DNA from: Thermoanaerobacterium thermosulfurigenes
GTDB lineage: Bacteria; Bacillota; Thermoanaerobacteria; Thermoanaerobacterales; Thermoanaerobacteraceae
Direction of reading: 5' to 3'
DNA length: 64,000 nt
Assembly (NCBI RefSeq): GCF_051201035.1
Contig: NZ_JBPODR010000010.1
Span: forward strand, 1-64,000
A model generated the notes under the pieces. It searched no databases. It saw only the letters and a list, made by a program, of their open reading frames with translations, and was not told the DNA's origin. Below, piece after piece: positions 18,720-27,318 of the stretch. A program made the position numbers and the translations under genes. Each line of letters starts with the position of its first letter. Position 1 is the stretch's first letter.

Positions 18720-19495
18720 TGGTTGACATTCATTGCCATATACTACCAGAAATTGACGACGGAGCAGCCGACATTGATACATCTTTAGAAATGGCACAAA
18801 TAGCCCAAAAAGATGGTATCAAGACGATAGTAGCAACTCCACACTATATCGAATACGAAAGTGAAATAAGTAAAGACTTTATAAAAAATAAATGTGACTT
18901 ATTAAACAATTATTTTTTGAAAAATGGTATTGATGTAAAAATATTGCCTGGTTGTGAGGCATATATTTCTCATACGTTGCCATCAAAATATAAAGAGGGC
19001 AGCATTATGTCTATTAGCGATAATGGCAAATATATATTGGTAGAACTTCCGATGGTGGAATTTCCTAGCTATGTAGAAGACGTGATATTTGAATTTAAAT
19101 TAATGGGCGTTACGCCTATAATTGCCCATATAGAAAGATATAAATACGTCGACGATAATTTTGATTTAGTGTATAATCTTATTAAAAAGGGAGCATTAAT
19201 GCAGGTTAATTCCACCAGCGTAACCGGACTCTTTGGAAACAAGATTGCGAAGAAGGTTGCTCACCTAACCAGATTAAATATGGTGCATTTAATAGCATCA
19301 GATGCTCATACTGCGAAAGGGCGATCTCCACATATTGTTGATTCGCTATTGATATTGAAAGATAGCGGAATTGATCATGAAGTTATTGATTATATTGTTG
19401 AAAATGGATACAAAGTGATAAATGGACTTGAAATAGATGTTCGCGAACCTGTTTTAAAGAAAAAAGGCATATTTCATAAACTGTTTAGAACTTAA
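18719..19495 (+). CDS. CpsB/YwqE-type PHP tyrosine phosphatase
   Basis: A 258-residue PHP-family metal-dependent phosphatase. The metal ligands are visible: DIHCHILPEIDDG (H5, H7 and the D pair), the HIERY histidine in the middle and the late SDAH. Family members remove phosphate from the tyrosine cluster of the CpsD kinase, the product of the overlapping upstream gene (ATAATG junction). This gives the control module kinase, activator and phosphatase in one operon. Confidence 0.9.
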   Translation: MVDIHCHILPEIDDGAADIDTSLEMAQIAQKDGIKTIVATPHYIEYESEISKDFIKNKCDLLNNYFLKNGIDVKILPGCEAYISHTLPSKYKEGSIMSISDNGKYILVELPMVEFPSYVEDVIFEFKLMGVTPIIAHIERYKYVDDNFDLVYNLIKKGALMQVNSTSVTGLFGNKIAKKVAHLTRLNMVHLIASDAHTAKGRSPHIVDSLLILKDSGIDHEVIDYIVENGYKVINGLEIDVREPVLKKKGIFHKLFRT

Positions 19496-19549
19496 AATAT
19501 GCTAAATAAATCATGATTACAAACGCTATGAAATAATGGAGGAATACGC

Positions 19550-20464
19550 ATGAAAATAAGAAAAGCGATAATTCCAGCGGCAGGACTTGGAACAAGGTTT
19601 TTACCTGCAACAAAAGCACAGCCAAAGGAGATGCTTCCAATAGTTGATAAGCCGACTATACAATATATAGTAGAAGAAGCCGTAAACTCTGGCATAGAGG
19701 ATATACTCATAATAACAGGAAGAAACAAAAGAGCCATAGAGGACCATTTCGACAAATCTGTAGAATTAGAGTTAGAATTAAAGAAAAAAGGCAAAGAAAA
19801 TCTTTTAAACCTCGTTGAAGATATAACAAATATGGTGGATATACATTATATAAGGCAAAAAGAGCCGAAAGGACTTGGACATGCCATTTATTGTGCACAT
19901 ACATTTGTAGGAGATGAGCCATTTGCAGTTCTTTTAGGGGACGATATAGTTGATGCAGAAGTACCCGTATTGAAGCAGATGATAGAACAGTACGAAAGAT
20001 ACAACTGTTCCATAATAGGCGTACAAGAAGTGCCAAAAAGTGAAGTAGACAAATACGGCATAGTAGATGCCAACATGATTGATGACAGGCTGTATAGAGT
20101 AAACAACCTAGTAGAGAAGCCAAAAAAAGAAGAAGCACCGTCAAACATGGCCATACTTGGAAGATATATAATATCGCCAAGGATATTTGATATACTAAAA
20201 GACTTAAGGCCCGGAGCAGGTGGTGAAATACAGCTTACTGATGCACTTAAAGTGCTATTAGACTATGAAGCAATATACGCATATAATTTTGAAGGCAAGA
20301 GGTATGATGTAGGAGATAAATTAGGGTATCTTAAGGCTACTGTTGAATATGCTTTGAAAAGAGACGACTTAAAAGACGACTTTATAAAATATCTAAAAAC
20401 TTTAAAATTAAGTGACCATGATGTTTTGGATGAAGTTGCGATTTCTGGTTTGAATGTAAAATAA
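19550..20464 (+). CDS. galU: UTP-glucose-1-phosphate uridylyltransferase
   Basis: A 304-residue GalU that makes UDP-glucose from UTP and glucose-1-phosphate. The nucleotide-binding N-terminus AAGLGTRFLPATKAQPKEML is diagnostic, and VEKPKKEEAPSNMAILGRY and GGEIQLTDAL match the family core. GGAGG stands before the ATG. It follows the polysaccharide control genes by about 55 bases and, with the upstream phosphohexomutase, supplies the sugar nucleotide. It ends three bases from a convergent gene with no obvious terminator between. Confidence 0.95.
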   Translation: MKIRKAIIPAAGLGTRFLPATKAQPKEMLPIVDKPTIQYIVEEAVNSGIEDILIITGRNKRAIEDHFDKSVELELELKKKGKENLLNLVEDITNMVDIHYIRQKEPKGLGHAIYCAHTFVGDEPFAVLLGDDIVDAEVPVLKQMIEQYERYNCSIIGVQEVPKSEVDKYGIVDANMIDDRLYRVNNLVEKPKKEEAPSNMAILGRYIISPRIFDILKDLRPGAGGEIQLTDALKVLLDYEAIYAYNFEGKRYDVGDKLGYLKATVEYALKRDDLKDDFIKYLKTLKLSDHDVLDEVAISGLNVK

Positions 20465-20467
20465 GAT

Positions 20468-21397
20468 TTAGTCTATATGGGCTATTTCCCATTTATTTCC
20501 GCCATCATTTGACTTATACGTTATTGCATGTTTTACGGTTTTATTGTTGCTAAGTCCCCTATACTCTACAGTAAATGTGTAATTTTTGACACCTACGAGG
20601 ACAGGGACATTTGCAGACATGACGTAGTATTTTTTGTAACTTTTTGGCACTGGCAATAAAACTTTTGACCACGTTTTTCCTCCATCAGATGTTTTATATG
20701 TTACGGTTTCTGAAGATGTGCTATTTGAGACAGTTATCCAGCCATTGTAGCGACCATAAAATATCATGTTTGAATAATTTCCAGAACTGTAGAGACCTGT
20801 GTAATTTTTGTCTGAAGTTATTTTTATTTCTTTCCACGATGTACCACCGTTGTCTGTTTTTAATAAATAATTTATCTGCATTCCTGCCCCATGTAGTACC
20901 GTTAAGACCCAGCCTTCATCAGCTGTAATAAACTGGAGGGCAGCTATATCCTCTCCCAATTGTCCAATTTCAAAACTTAATTTTTTCCAATGCAACCCAC
21001 CGTCTGTGGTTTTGAGTGTGTATAGCGTTGGCGGCACAATCCAAGATACCCATCCGATGTCTCCTAAAAAATAAGGTACTATGCTTTCAGCATCGGTGTA
21101 TGATTCTTTAGGAATTTTATCCATCGGAATAGAAATTTTATTCCATGATTTGCCGCTATCAACGCTTTTGTATAACTGTAAATTATCTAGTGAAATATGA
21201 TTATCTTTAAAATCCCATTTCCATTTTTCTACAGAAACTGTATCTTTATTTTTTTCAATGTTTAAATCCGACTTTTCACTACTTGCGGCATGTTTAGCAG
21301 TAATTTTACTTGTTATGTTTAGACTATTCTTATTATCAAGTTGACAACTGCTTAAAAGCAGTGCTAATGCTAAAAATATCATTAACAATTTTTTCAA
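20468..21397 (-). CDS. Ycf48-like beta-propeller lipoprotein
   Basis: A 309-residue secreted lipoprotein: a hydrophobic signal peptide ends in LLSSC, the lipidation cysteine at about residue 17. The body holds several repeats of the SxDGGxTW type (KTTDGGLHWKKL, KTDNGGTSWKEI, KTSDGGKTWSKV, KSNDGGNKWEIA), the BNR/Ycf48 propeller motif. The start is TTG behind GGGAGG. Family members in cyanobacteria help assemble photosystem II, but Firmicute copies have no known role; an extracellular binding or assembly role is a guess. A larger relative lies at 49988. Confidence 0.8.
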   Translation of the reverse strand: MKKLLMIFLALALLLSSCQLDNKNSLNITSKITAKHAASSEKSDLNIEKNKDTVSVEKWKWDFKDNHISLDNLQLYKSVDSGKSWNKISIPMDKIPKESYTDAESIVPYFLGDIGWVSWIVPPTLYTLKTTDGGLHWKKLSFEIGQLGEDIAALQFITADEGWVLTVLHGAGMQINYLLKTDNGGTSWKEIKITSDKNYTGLYSSGNYSNMIFYGRYNGWITVSNSTSSETVTYKTSDGGKTWSKVLLPVPKSYKKYYVMSANVPVLVGVKNYTFTVEYRGLSNNKTVKHAITYKSNDGGNKWEIAHID

Positions 21398-21556
21398 TTG
21401 CTTTTCCTCCCTTGCTTATATATATTTAACAATATTATACATTTTAATGTTTACTCATTCATTAAATAAATATTAAAAATGATTAAAAGTTTTTAAATTT
21501 TATAAGTATAGCGTGTTACTTTTACTGGTTTAAATAACAAAGATTTTTAATAAAAA

Positions 21557-21585
21557 TAAGAGTAAAAAATGTATTTTTACTCTTA
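21557..21585 (-). terminator. Terminator of the SLH-gene operon
   Basis: Arms TAAGAGTAAAAA (21557-21568) and TTTTTACTCTTA (21574-21585) form a 12-base perfect stem with a 5-base loop, followed on the minus strand by a T-rich stretch. Confidence 0.65.
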
Positions 21586-21644
21586 ATCATTCACATATGT
21601 ATAAAATTATGCAGAATAATATGGTATTACAGATAATAAAATAG

Positions 21645-22223
21645 CTACTTATTACCTGCTAAATAGTATTTGTGATATAATTCTTTGATTCTTTCGATTT
21701 CAGCAGGAGAAAATTTTGAATAGGCAATGTTTTTGGCTTTTTCTTTTTCTTCAGGTGTTAAACCACCTTTTAATAGCGACATTAAATATTGAATGTCACT
21801 AGTACTAAGTTTTGATGTTACCATTTTTACAATTTCAGCTTTGTCAGAAACGGAAACTGAACTTTCAATTTGTTTGATAGTGTCTTTTGTCACAGTAGAA
21901 TTAGTTGATGCATTTGTTTTATTGCTATTATTGTTTGAGTTTTTACTTGAAGAACTATTGTTTTTATTACCCAAAGGATTGTTGTCTTCATTTTTTGTAT
22001 TCTCATTGTTTTTTGGATTGTCACTGTTGATTTCATAACTGTTGATGTTTTTAGTTTCATGTTGATTGCCATTTAAAGAGTTTTCAGTGCTATTTTTCAA
22101 TACCATATTTGATAGTAAATTTGATGAAATTTTGTTAAATGCATAGTTAATTCCCACATATGTTAAGCCTGATATGAGCAATATTGATATTGATATTGAT
22201 ATAATAATTATTGCCTTTTTCAT
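21645..22223 (-). CDS. Hypothetical membrane-anchored protein with N/S-rich linker
   Basis: A 192-residue protein I do not recognise. It has an uncleaved-looking signal anchor (residues about 4-28, IIIISISISILLISGLTYVG), a low-complexity linker rich in N, S, K and T (about 45-115), and a charged helical C-terminus (LTPEEKEKAKNIAYSKFSPAEIERIKELY) that resembles spore or envelope helix-hairpin domains. It is the second gene after the SLH protein (60-base gap) and probably acts at the cell surface. An intercistronic hairpin lies in the gap. Confidence 0.7.
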   Translation of the reverse strand: MKKAIIIISISISILLISGLTYVGINYAFNKISSNLLSNMVLKNSTENSLNGNQHETKNINSYEINSDNPKNNENTKNEDNNPLGNKNNSSSSKNSNNNSNKTNASTNSTVTKDTIKQIESSVSVSDKAEIVKMVTSKLSTSDIQYLMSLLKGGLTPEEKEKAKNIAYSKFSPAEIERIKELYHKYYLAGNK

Positions 22224-22246
22224 ACTCTACCTCGCAATAATAAATG

Positions 22247-22276
22247 TAGAGGGGAAGAGATCTATGTTCCCCTCTA
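22247..22276 (-). other. Intercistronic hairpin after the SLH gene
   Basis: TAGAGGGGAA (22247-22256) and TTCCCCTCTA (22267-22276) form a strong 10-base stem right after the SLH stop codon, without a T run on the minus strand. It could stabilise the upstream mRNA or partially attenuate the next gene. Confidence 0.55.
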
Positions 22277-22283
22277 TATATTT

Positions 22284-24197
22284 TTACTGCATGTCAAATA
22301 ATCTGCTTATTACGGCAATTGCTTGTGCTCTTGTTGATGTTGAAAGTGGACTGTAGGTAACTTGTGTCATCCCATTCATGATATTATATTTGACAGATGC
22401 TGCAACAGCCTCTTTTGCCCAACCTGATACATCTTTAGTATCTTTATATTGTGCTAAAAATTTTGTCACTTCATCTTGGCTGATGGCAGTATCTTTACCC
22501 ATATATTTCAACGCATCAAGAGCCATTGCAGCCATCTGCTCTCTAGTTATATTGTCATTTGGAGCAAATTTGTCAGATGAGATGCCTTTTACCAATCCAA
22601 TATTGTACGCTGTTGTCACGTCGTTGTAATACCAATCACTACTTTTTACATCTGTAAATGGTGTTGCTTTCGTTTGATATGGTACATTTAATAGTTTGAT
22701 TAGAAATGCAGCAAATTGTGCTCTTGTTACATTTCCTTCAGGATTAAAAGTATCAGATGTTATACCATCTGTTATATGTTTAGATGCCATGTATTCTATA
22801 TCGCTTTTTGCCCAGTGATTTGATATATCTTTGAATGTTTTATTGTAGTACATAAGCGCATATGTGCTAAAACCATATAGTTTAGTTGTTATAGTGTTTG
22901 TTGTTTTGTCGTATTTACCGCCTTTATATATAGCAGTATCGTTGTCAATCTTAAATAAGCTTATTTTCTTTGGATCGTACTTTGTCGTATCTATACCATT
23001 TAACGACAGCTTCACTGTTATTGGTTTGTCGAATGAAGAAATGTATGTATCTTTCCCATCTTTTGTAGCTTTAAAATAGAACTCATATACTTTGCCGAGA
23101 AGTGTAAGTGATGCTATATTTACTTTATCAGCGATTGTCTTAGCTTGTGTATCATCAAGTACATTTATAGAAACTTTAAGTGTTGAACCATCGTTATTAG
23201 TTATAACACCTGCAGGTATATAGAGACTTATTGCGTTGTCTGAGCTAGCAACGGTTGTTTCTTTTGTCAAGTCTACATTAGATGATGCAACAAGTGTTCC
23301 GACTTCGGTTACTTCTGTTCCACTACTTGATGAACCGCCGCCTATAGTTCCGCTACCACTGCTTCCACCACTGTTGTTTCCGCTACCATTAGAAGGTGTG
23401 TAATTTTGAATGCCATACGCATTCAATACTGCTCGAAGGAGATTTTGATTATCTGATGACAATCCTCTTGCGGCACTAGAAAAGCTATCTGCAGCAGTGA
23501 CAATATCGTCTAGAGTTAAATTGTTACCCATATCTTTTAAGAGTTCATTTGCTAAATCCTTAAGATCTTGGTTTTTGCTTATATCATCTAATGAATATAC
23601 AGTATCTCCTAAAGCGTAGTACACTTTAAAATTATCGTCTATCCTTAAGTTATTGTGATGTTCTTGAATTAAATTTAACAAACTGCCTGTTTGAACATTG
23701 TCTATTAAGAAATTGATGACATTGCTGTGAGCATCATTAAAACTACTTAATGCATCTGTGTCTATGTCCTTTGGTTTTAATGTGACATCTGTTATAGTAC
23801 CGCTTTCAATTTGATCTAGTATAGATTTGCGCTTATCTGATGTTATGAATGTCTTCATTGCTTGTGCTAAAAGTACGATATTGTCTGCTGTTACATTGTA
23901 ATTTGTTGTATTTATGCTAGATAGCGTGTTTGCTATGCTATTTAGTAAATTGCTAGTAGTTTGACTTATATTTCCATTTACAAAGTTTCTTACTTTTTGT
24001 ACTACTTCTTCTCTTTGATTATACGGTAAACTTGCAAAAGTTGTAGCTGCTTGTGTAATAAATGGGTTTACAATATTCAGTTGATCTTGTGTGATAGTAA
24101 CTGAATCTGCTAATGCTGTAACATTTAAGTAAGGAAAAATAAGCGTTAGTGACAAGACAAAAGCTAAGATGATTTTTGACAGAGAAAATCTTTTCAA
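22284..24197 (-). CDS. SLH-domain surface protein
   Basis: A 637-residue secreted protein. A signal peptide (residues 1 to about 31, ending ALADS) leads to a helical domain (about 32-280), a glycine/serine-rich hinge (SGNNSGGSSGSGTIGGGS, about 280-300), a beta domain (about 315-460) and three C-terminal SLH repeats (each with an FxD...W...I/A pattern, about 465-637). SLH repeats bind pyruvylated wall polysaccharide, so the protein is held in the S-layer region. I start it at the TTG at 24197, behind AAAGGAG, giving a normal signal peptide; the ATG at 24227 adds ten charged residues. The helical and beta domains have no function I can name. Confidence 0.88.
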   Translation of the reverse strand: MKRFSLSKIILAFVLSLTLIFPYLNVTALADSVTITQDQLNIVNPFITQAATTFASLPYNQREEVVQKVRNFVNGNISQTTSNLLNSIANTLSSINTTNYNVTADNIVLLAQAMKTFITSDKRKSILDQIESGTITDVTLKPKDIDTDALSSFNDAHSNVINFLIDNVQTGSLLNLIQEHHNNLRIDDNFKVYYALGDTVYSLDDISKNQDLKDLANELLKDMGNNLTLDDIVTAADSFSSAARGLSSDNQNLLRAVLNAYGIQNYTPSNGSGNNSGGSSGSGTIGGGSSSSGTEVTEVGTLVASSNVDLTKETTVASSDNAISLYIPAGVITNNDGSTLKVSINVLDDTQAKTIADKVNIASLTLLGKVYEFYFKATKDGKDTYISSFDKPITVKLSLNGIDTTKYDPKKISLFKIDNDTAIYKGGKYDKTTNTITTKLYGFSTYALMYYNKTFKDISNHWAKSDIEYMASKHITDGITSDTFNPEGNVTRAQFAAFLIKLLNVPYQTKATPFTDVKSSDWYYNDVTTAYNIGLVKGISSDKFAPNDNITREQMAAMALDALKYMGKDTAISQDEVTKFLAQYKDTKDVSGWAKEAVAASVKYNIMNGMTQVTYSPLSTSTRAQAIAVISRLFDMQ

Positions 24198-24255
24198 CTC
24201 CTTCACTCCTTTATCGTAAAATTTCATAGGATTTAAGAAAAATTAATTAACAATT

Positions 24256-24263
24256 CACCTCCT
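24256..24263 (-). promoter_or_regulatory. Orphan strong Shine-Dalgarno near the SLH mRNA 5' end
   Basis: AGGAGGTG lies about 60 bases before the SLH start, too far to serve it, with no credible frame of its own. It would lie about 20 bases from the 5' end of the mRNA made from the promoter at 24287-24315, the placement of 5' stabiliser (STAB-SD) sites. Confidence 0.4.
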
Positions 24264-24286
24264 ATTTATGAAAAAATTTCATCTTT

Positions 24287-24315
24287 ATTATATGACTATG
24301 GAAAAATATAGTCAA
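24287..24315 (-). promoter_or_regulatory. Promoter of the SLH gene
   Basis: On the minus strand TTGACT (24310-24315) and TATAAT (24287-24292) are separated by 17 bases, a near-consensus vegetative promoter. Confidence 0.65.
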
Positions 24316-24381
24316 TATAATTTCGGCAACTTTTTCAAAACTTCAGCTAAAATTGTGATTTTTTTGATATAAGTCGACAAT

Positions 24382-25308
24382 TTACTTAAATTCTTTAAGT
24401 ATTTCATTCAGTTTTTCCATATCGGGCTTCCAGTAGCTTATATTGTTTAAATTATAGAAACTTCCTGGCACTGTATAAGTTTTAATGTCATCAGCGTTTA
24501 CATCTTTCATCACCGAAATCAAGGCAAGTATCTGATTGAAGTTAAGGTTTGTGTATATATCACCTTTAAAAGCATCGTACAATTTTATGTATGAAGATAC
24601 ATCATTTTTGTTTGCCTTTAATTGTTTTAAAAATGCCAGTAAAAATTGTTGCTGCCTTTTTACTCTATTTATGTCTCCCATCGGGTCGTAACGCCATCTA
24701 ACATATTCTTCAGCTTTTTTGCCGTCTAAAACCTGATACCCTTTGTTTAAATTGGCACCGTGTGTATGCATGTCTTCTTCAACGTTTATTGGAACGCCAC
24801 CAACCGCATCGACTATCTGAGAGATGTTTTGCATATCTATTGATATGTAGTAATTAACATCGATTCCCAGAAAATTGCTGATTGTCTTTAAGCTTAGTTC
24901 ATATCCACTTTTGCCCATGCCACCATATGGATATGCAGCATTTATTTTATCGTATCCTTTTCTACCTGGTATTTGAACGTATGTATCTCTTGGAATCGAT
25001 AAAAGATTTACTTTTTTTGTTTTTAAGTCGATTGAAAATATCCCTATTGTATCTGTCCTAAAGTTTCCTATTGTTTTTATTCTTTCATCTGTCATATCTA
25101 AACCGAGAAATGCCAAATATATTTTTTCACTGCTAAATTCAGAATTGTTTTTTTTAGCTTTATCAGTAATTTTTGAGCTATTTGGCATTTTAGTGCTTGA
25201 AAATGCGGATGTTGGATTTTTAAATGTATTATAGCTATTATAACCAAATATAGATAAAATAATTGCAAAAATAATAATCAATGTTAAAATAATTGTTTTT
25301 TTTCTCAT
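24382..25308 (-). CDS. LytR-CpsA-Psr (LCP) family wall-polymer ligase
   Basis: A 308-residue protein with an N-terminal membrane anchor (about 4-24) and the LCP domain. The pattern FRTDTIGIFSID...LSIPRDTYVQIP...KINAAYPYGG and the conserved R in YVRWRYDPMGDINRVKRQQ bind the pyrophosphate-lipid substrate in this family. LCP enzymes attach teichoic acids or capsular polymers to peptidoglycan. The start is the ATG at 25308; GAGGAGA lies inside the longer TTG frame from 25326. Next to SLH and polysaccharide genes, it probably fixes wall polymer used by SLH proteins. Confidence 0.9.
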   Translation of the reverse strand: MRKKTIILTLIIIFAIILSIFGYNSYNTFKNPTSAFSSTKMPNSSKITDKAKKNNSEFSSEKIYLAFLGLDMTDERIKTIGNFRTDTIGIFSIDLKTKKVNLLSIPRDTYVQIPGRKGYDKINAAYPYGGMGKSGYELSLKTISNFLGIDVNYYISIDMQNISQIVDAVGGVPINVEEDMHTHGANLNKGYQVLDGKKAEEYVRWRYDPMGDINRVKRQQQFLLAFLKQLKANKNDVSSYIKLYDAFKGDIYTNLNFNQILALISVMKDVNADDIKTYTVPGSFYNLNNISYWKPDMEKLNEILKEFK

Positions 25309-25454
25309 TTTATTTCTCCTCGTCAAATTTTTGATTTAAAAATCCCACTTTATAAGATTATACAACAATCAAATATAATATTAAAAGTGATTATAAATAA
25401 AAATCATTTAGGAGAATATATATATTAGTGAAAAATCGTTTAGGAGGCGCAATC

Positions 25455-26504
25455 TTGAAGAATAAAAGATTGTCGGTATTTTCAATTACTGCTACATATA
25501 TAGGTACTGTAGTCGGTGCTGGGTTTGCATCTGGACAGGAAGTACTGCAATTCTTTGGATATCACGGTGTAAAAGGATTTGTGGGTCTTTTTGTCGCAGC
25601 CATCATGTTTATTGTATATGGGTATTTTATTTTGCTATTGGGCAATAAACTTAATGCTTCTTCACATTATGAGGTTATTATGGATGTTGGAGGCCCTTTT
25701 TTTGGCAAAATAATGGATTATGTGATAATATTTTTTTTATTCGGAGCTTTTACGGCAATGCTGGCAGGTACAGCAGCGATTTTTAAAGAGCAGTTTGAGC
25801 TACCATCTCAGTTTGGAGCTGTTTTGATGGCTGTAATATCAGTCATGACAGTTTTGACAGGAATAGCAGGTGTTATTTCTGCTATTTCTTTTGTAGTGCC
25901 GATTTTATTGCTGGGAGTATTTTTAATAAGTGCATTAGCACTTTTTTATACACCAGATATTTCTGTATTAAACCGCATATCAATGCCATTTGATGCAGCC
26001 GTCAAGAATTTTTTTGTATCTGGGGTTATTTACGCTTCATATAATTTGCTAATGTCTGTGGCAATTTTGGCGCCACTTGGAAATCAAACAACGAATAAAT
26101 CGGATTTAAAATTAGGTGCATTATTTGGAGGTTTAGGTTTATGGGCAGGTGCTACGATGATCTTGGTGGCGATTCTTTTGAATATGCCTCACGTTTCCAA
26201 TTATCAAATACCTATGCTTTACATAGCTGGAAAATTCTCAAAATTGCTTAAGCTTATTTACAGTTTTATTTTAATTGCAGAGATTTATACGACAGCAGTT
26301 GGGAATCTTTATGGATTCGTGGCAAGATTGACTGATGCTAAAAGTACATTGTATAAAGTTTGTACAATCATTACAGGTGGTGTAGGACTGATATTAAGCG
26401 GGTTTGGTTTTTCAAAATTAGTACACTACATGTACCCAGTTGCAGGTTATGCTGGAATTGTGATGCTGATTGGGATAACATATGGTTTAATGAAGAAAAA
26501 ATGA
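25455..26504 (+). CDS. YkvI-like membrane transporter (APC-type fold)
   Basis: A 349-residue protein with about ten membrane helices and the opening ATYIGTVVGAGFASGQEVLQFF, a motif of the YkvI family, which is distantly related to LeuT-fold amino-acid transporters. The glycine-rich break in helix one is where the substrate binds in that fold. I start it at the TTG at 25455 because TAGGAGG sits 7 bases before it; the GTG at 25428 is the longer choice. It stands alone between a divergent LCP gene and DUF2225. The substrate is unknown. Confidence 0.75.
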   Translation: MKNKRLSVFSITATYIGTVVGAGFASGQEVLQFFGYHGVKGFVGLFVAAIMFIVYGYFILLLGNKLNASSHYEVIMDVGGPFFGKIMDYVIIFFLFGAFTAMLAGTAAIFKEQFELPSQFGAVLMAVISVMTVLTGIAGVISAISFVVPILLLGVFLISALALFYTPDISVLNRISMPFDAAVKNFFVSGVIYASYNLLMSVAILAPLGNQTTNKSDLKLGALFGGLGLWAGATMILVAILLNMPHVSNYQIPMLYIAGKFSKLLKLIYSFILIAEIYTTAVGNLYGFVARLTDAKSTLYKVCTIITGGVGLILSGFGFSKLVHYMYPVAGYAGIVMLIGITYGLMKKK

Positions 26505-26600
26505 TGTAAATAAGCTAATTTGCTAATATTTTTTGCTTGTAATTCGAAATATATATTGGATAATAGTATTGCTGCAGACTTCATAGACAGGAGTGAAACC

Positions 26601-27254
26601 ATGGATTCTTTTTTGTATGATACAAAGACAAAATGTCCAGTATGTGGCAGAGAATTTACTTATACTAAAGTAAGAATGTCGCATTTGAGAATTAGAGAAA
26701 TCAGAAAGGATCTGTATACAAAGTATGAGGGAATAGAGCCTTTTTTTTATGATCCCATTGTATGCCCAAATTGTGGTTATGCTGCATTAAACGAATCTTT
26801 TAACAACATTACTGAAGAAAGTAAAAAAGAAGTTCTTTCAAAAATCACTACAAATTGGACAAAAAGAAAGTTTTCTGGTGAAAGGACTCCTAAAAAAGCT
26901 TTAGAATCATATCTTTTGTCTTTATATTGTTCAGAAATAAAGAACGATAAAGATATAATATTTGCTAAGACATGCTTAAGGATAAGTTGGATATACGACA
27001 TATTAGGAGATACTGCCAATAAAATAAAGTTCTTAAAGATTTCATTAGATAAGTATGAGAAAGCATATGAAGGAAATGATTCATTTGAAGGTGAAATACA
27101 GCTTATATATTTGATAGGTGAGCTAAACAAGATATTAGGCAATAGAGATGAAGCTCTAAAATGGTTTAATAAGGTAATAAATCATCCATTGAGAAGCAAT
27201 TATTCTATGATAGTTGATTTTGCAAGGGATGAATGGCAAAGCCTAAAAATATGA
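26601..27254 (+). CDS. DUF2225 zinc-ribbon/TPR-like protein
   Basis: A 217-residue protein. Two CxxC pairs (KCPVCGREF near residue 10 and VCPNCGYAA near 55) form a likely zinc site, followed by a helical region resembling TPR repeats (ALKWFNKVINHPL). This arrangement is DUF2225, whose function is not known. I start it at the ATG at 26601, behind ACAGGAG, because the longer frame from 26520 has no ribosome site. A terminator overlaps its stop codon. Confidence 0.8.
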   Translation: MDSFLYDTKTKCPVCGREFTYTKVRMSHLRIREIRKDLYTKYEGIEPFFYDPIVCPNCGYAALNESFNNITEESKKEVLSKITTNWTKRKFSGERTPKKALESYLLSLYCSEIKNDKDIIFAKTCLRISWIYDILGDTANKIKFLKISLDKYEKAYEGNDSFEGEIQLIYLIGELNKILGNRDEALKWFNKVINHPLRSNYSMIVDFARDEWQSLKI

Positions 27255-27286
27255 GGTCATGTTTTTACATGTGACCTCATATTTTT
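27245..27286 (+). terminator. Terminator overlapping the DUF2225 stop codon
   Basis: Perfect 15-base arms AAAAATATGAGGTCA (27245-27259) and its complement (27272-27286) form a hairpin ending in a T run. The TGA stop lies in the left arm. Confidence 0.8.
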
Positions 27287-27318
27287 ATATGAGGAGAAAT
27301 GTACAAAGGGGGATACAA

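Noticed and set aside
21793..22038. Plus-strand frame opposite the N/S-rich hypothetical gene
   Set aside because: A leucine/serine-rich shadow of the low-complexity linker, without a ribosome site.
24233..24253. A six-codon leader peptide (TTG start) behind AGGAGGTG before the SLH gene
   Set aside because: The spacing from the Shine-Dalgarno is too short and the peptide has no regulatory codon pattern. A stabiliser role is more likely.
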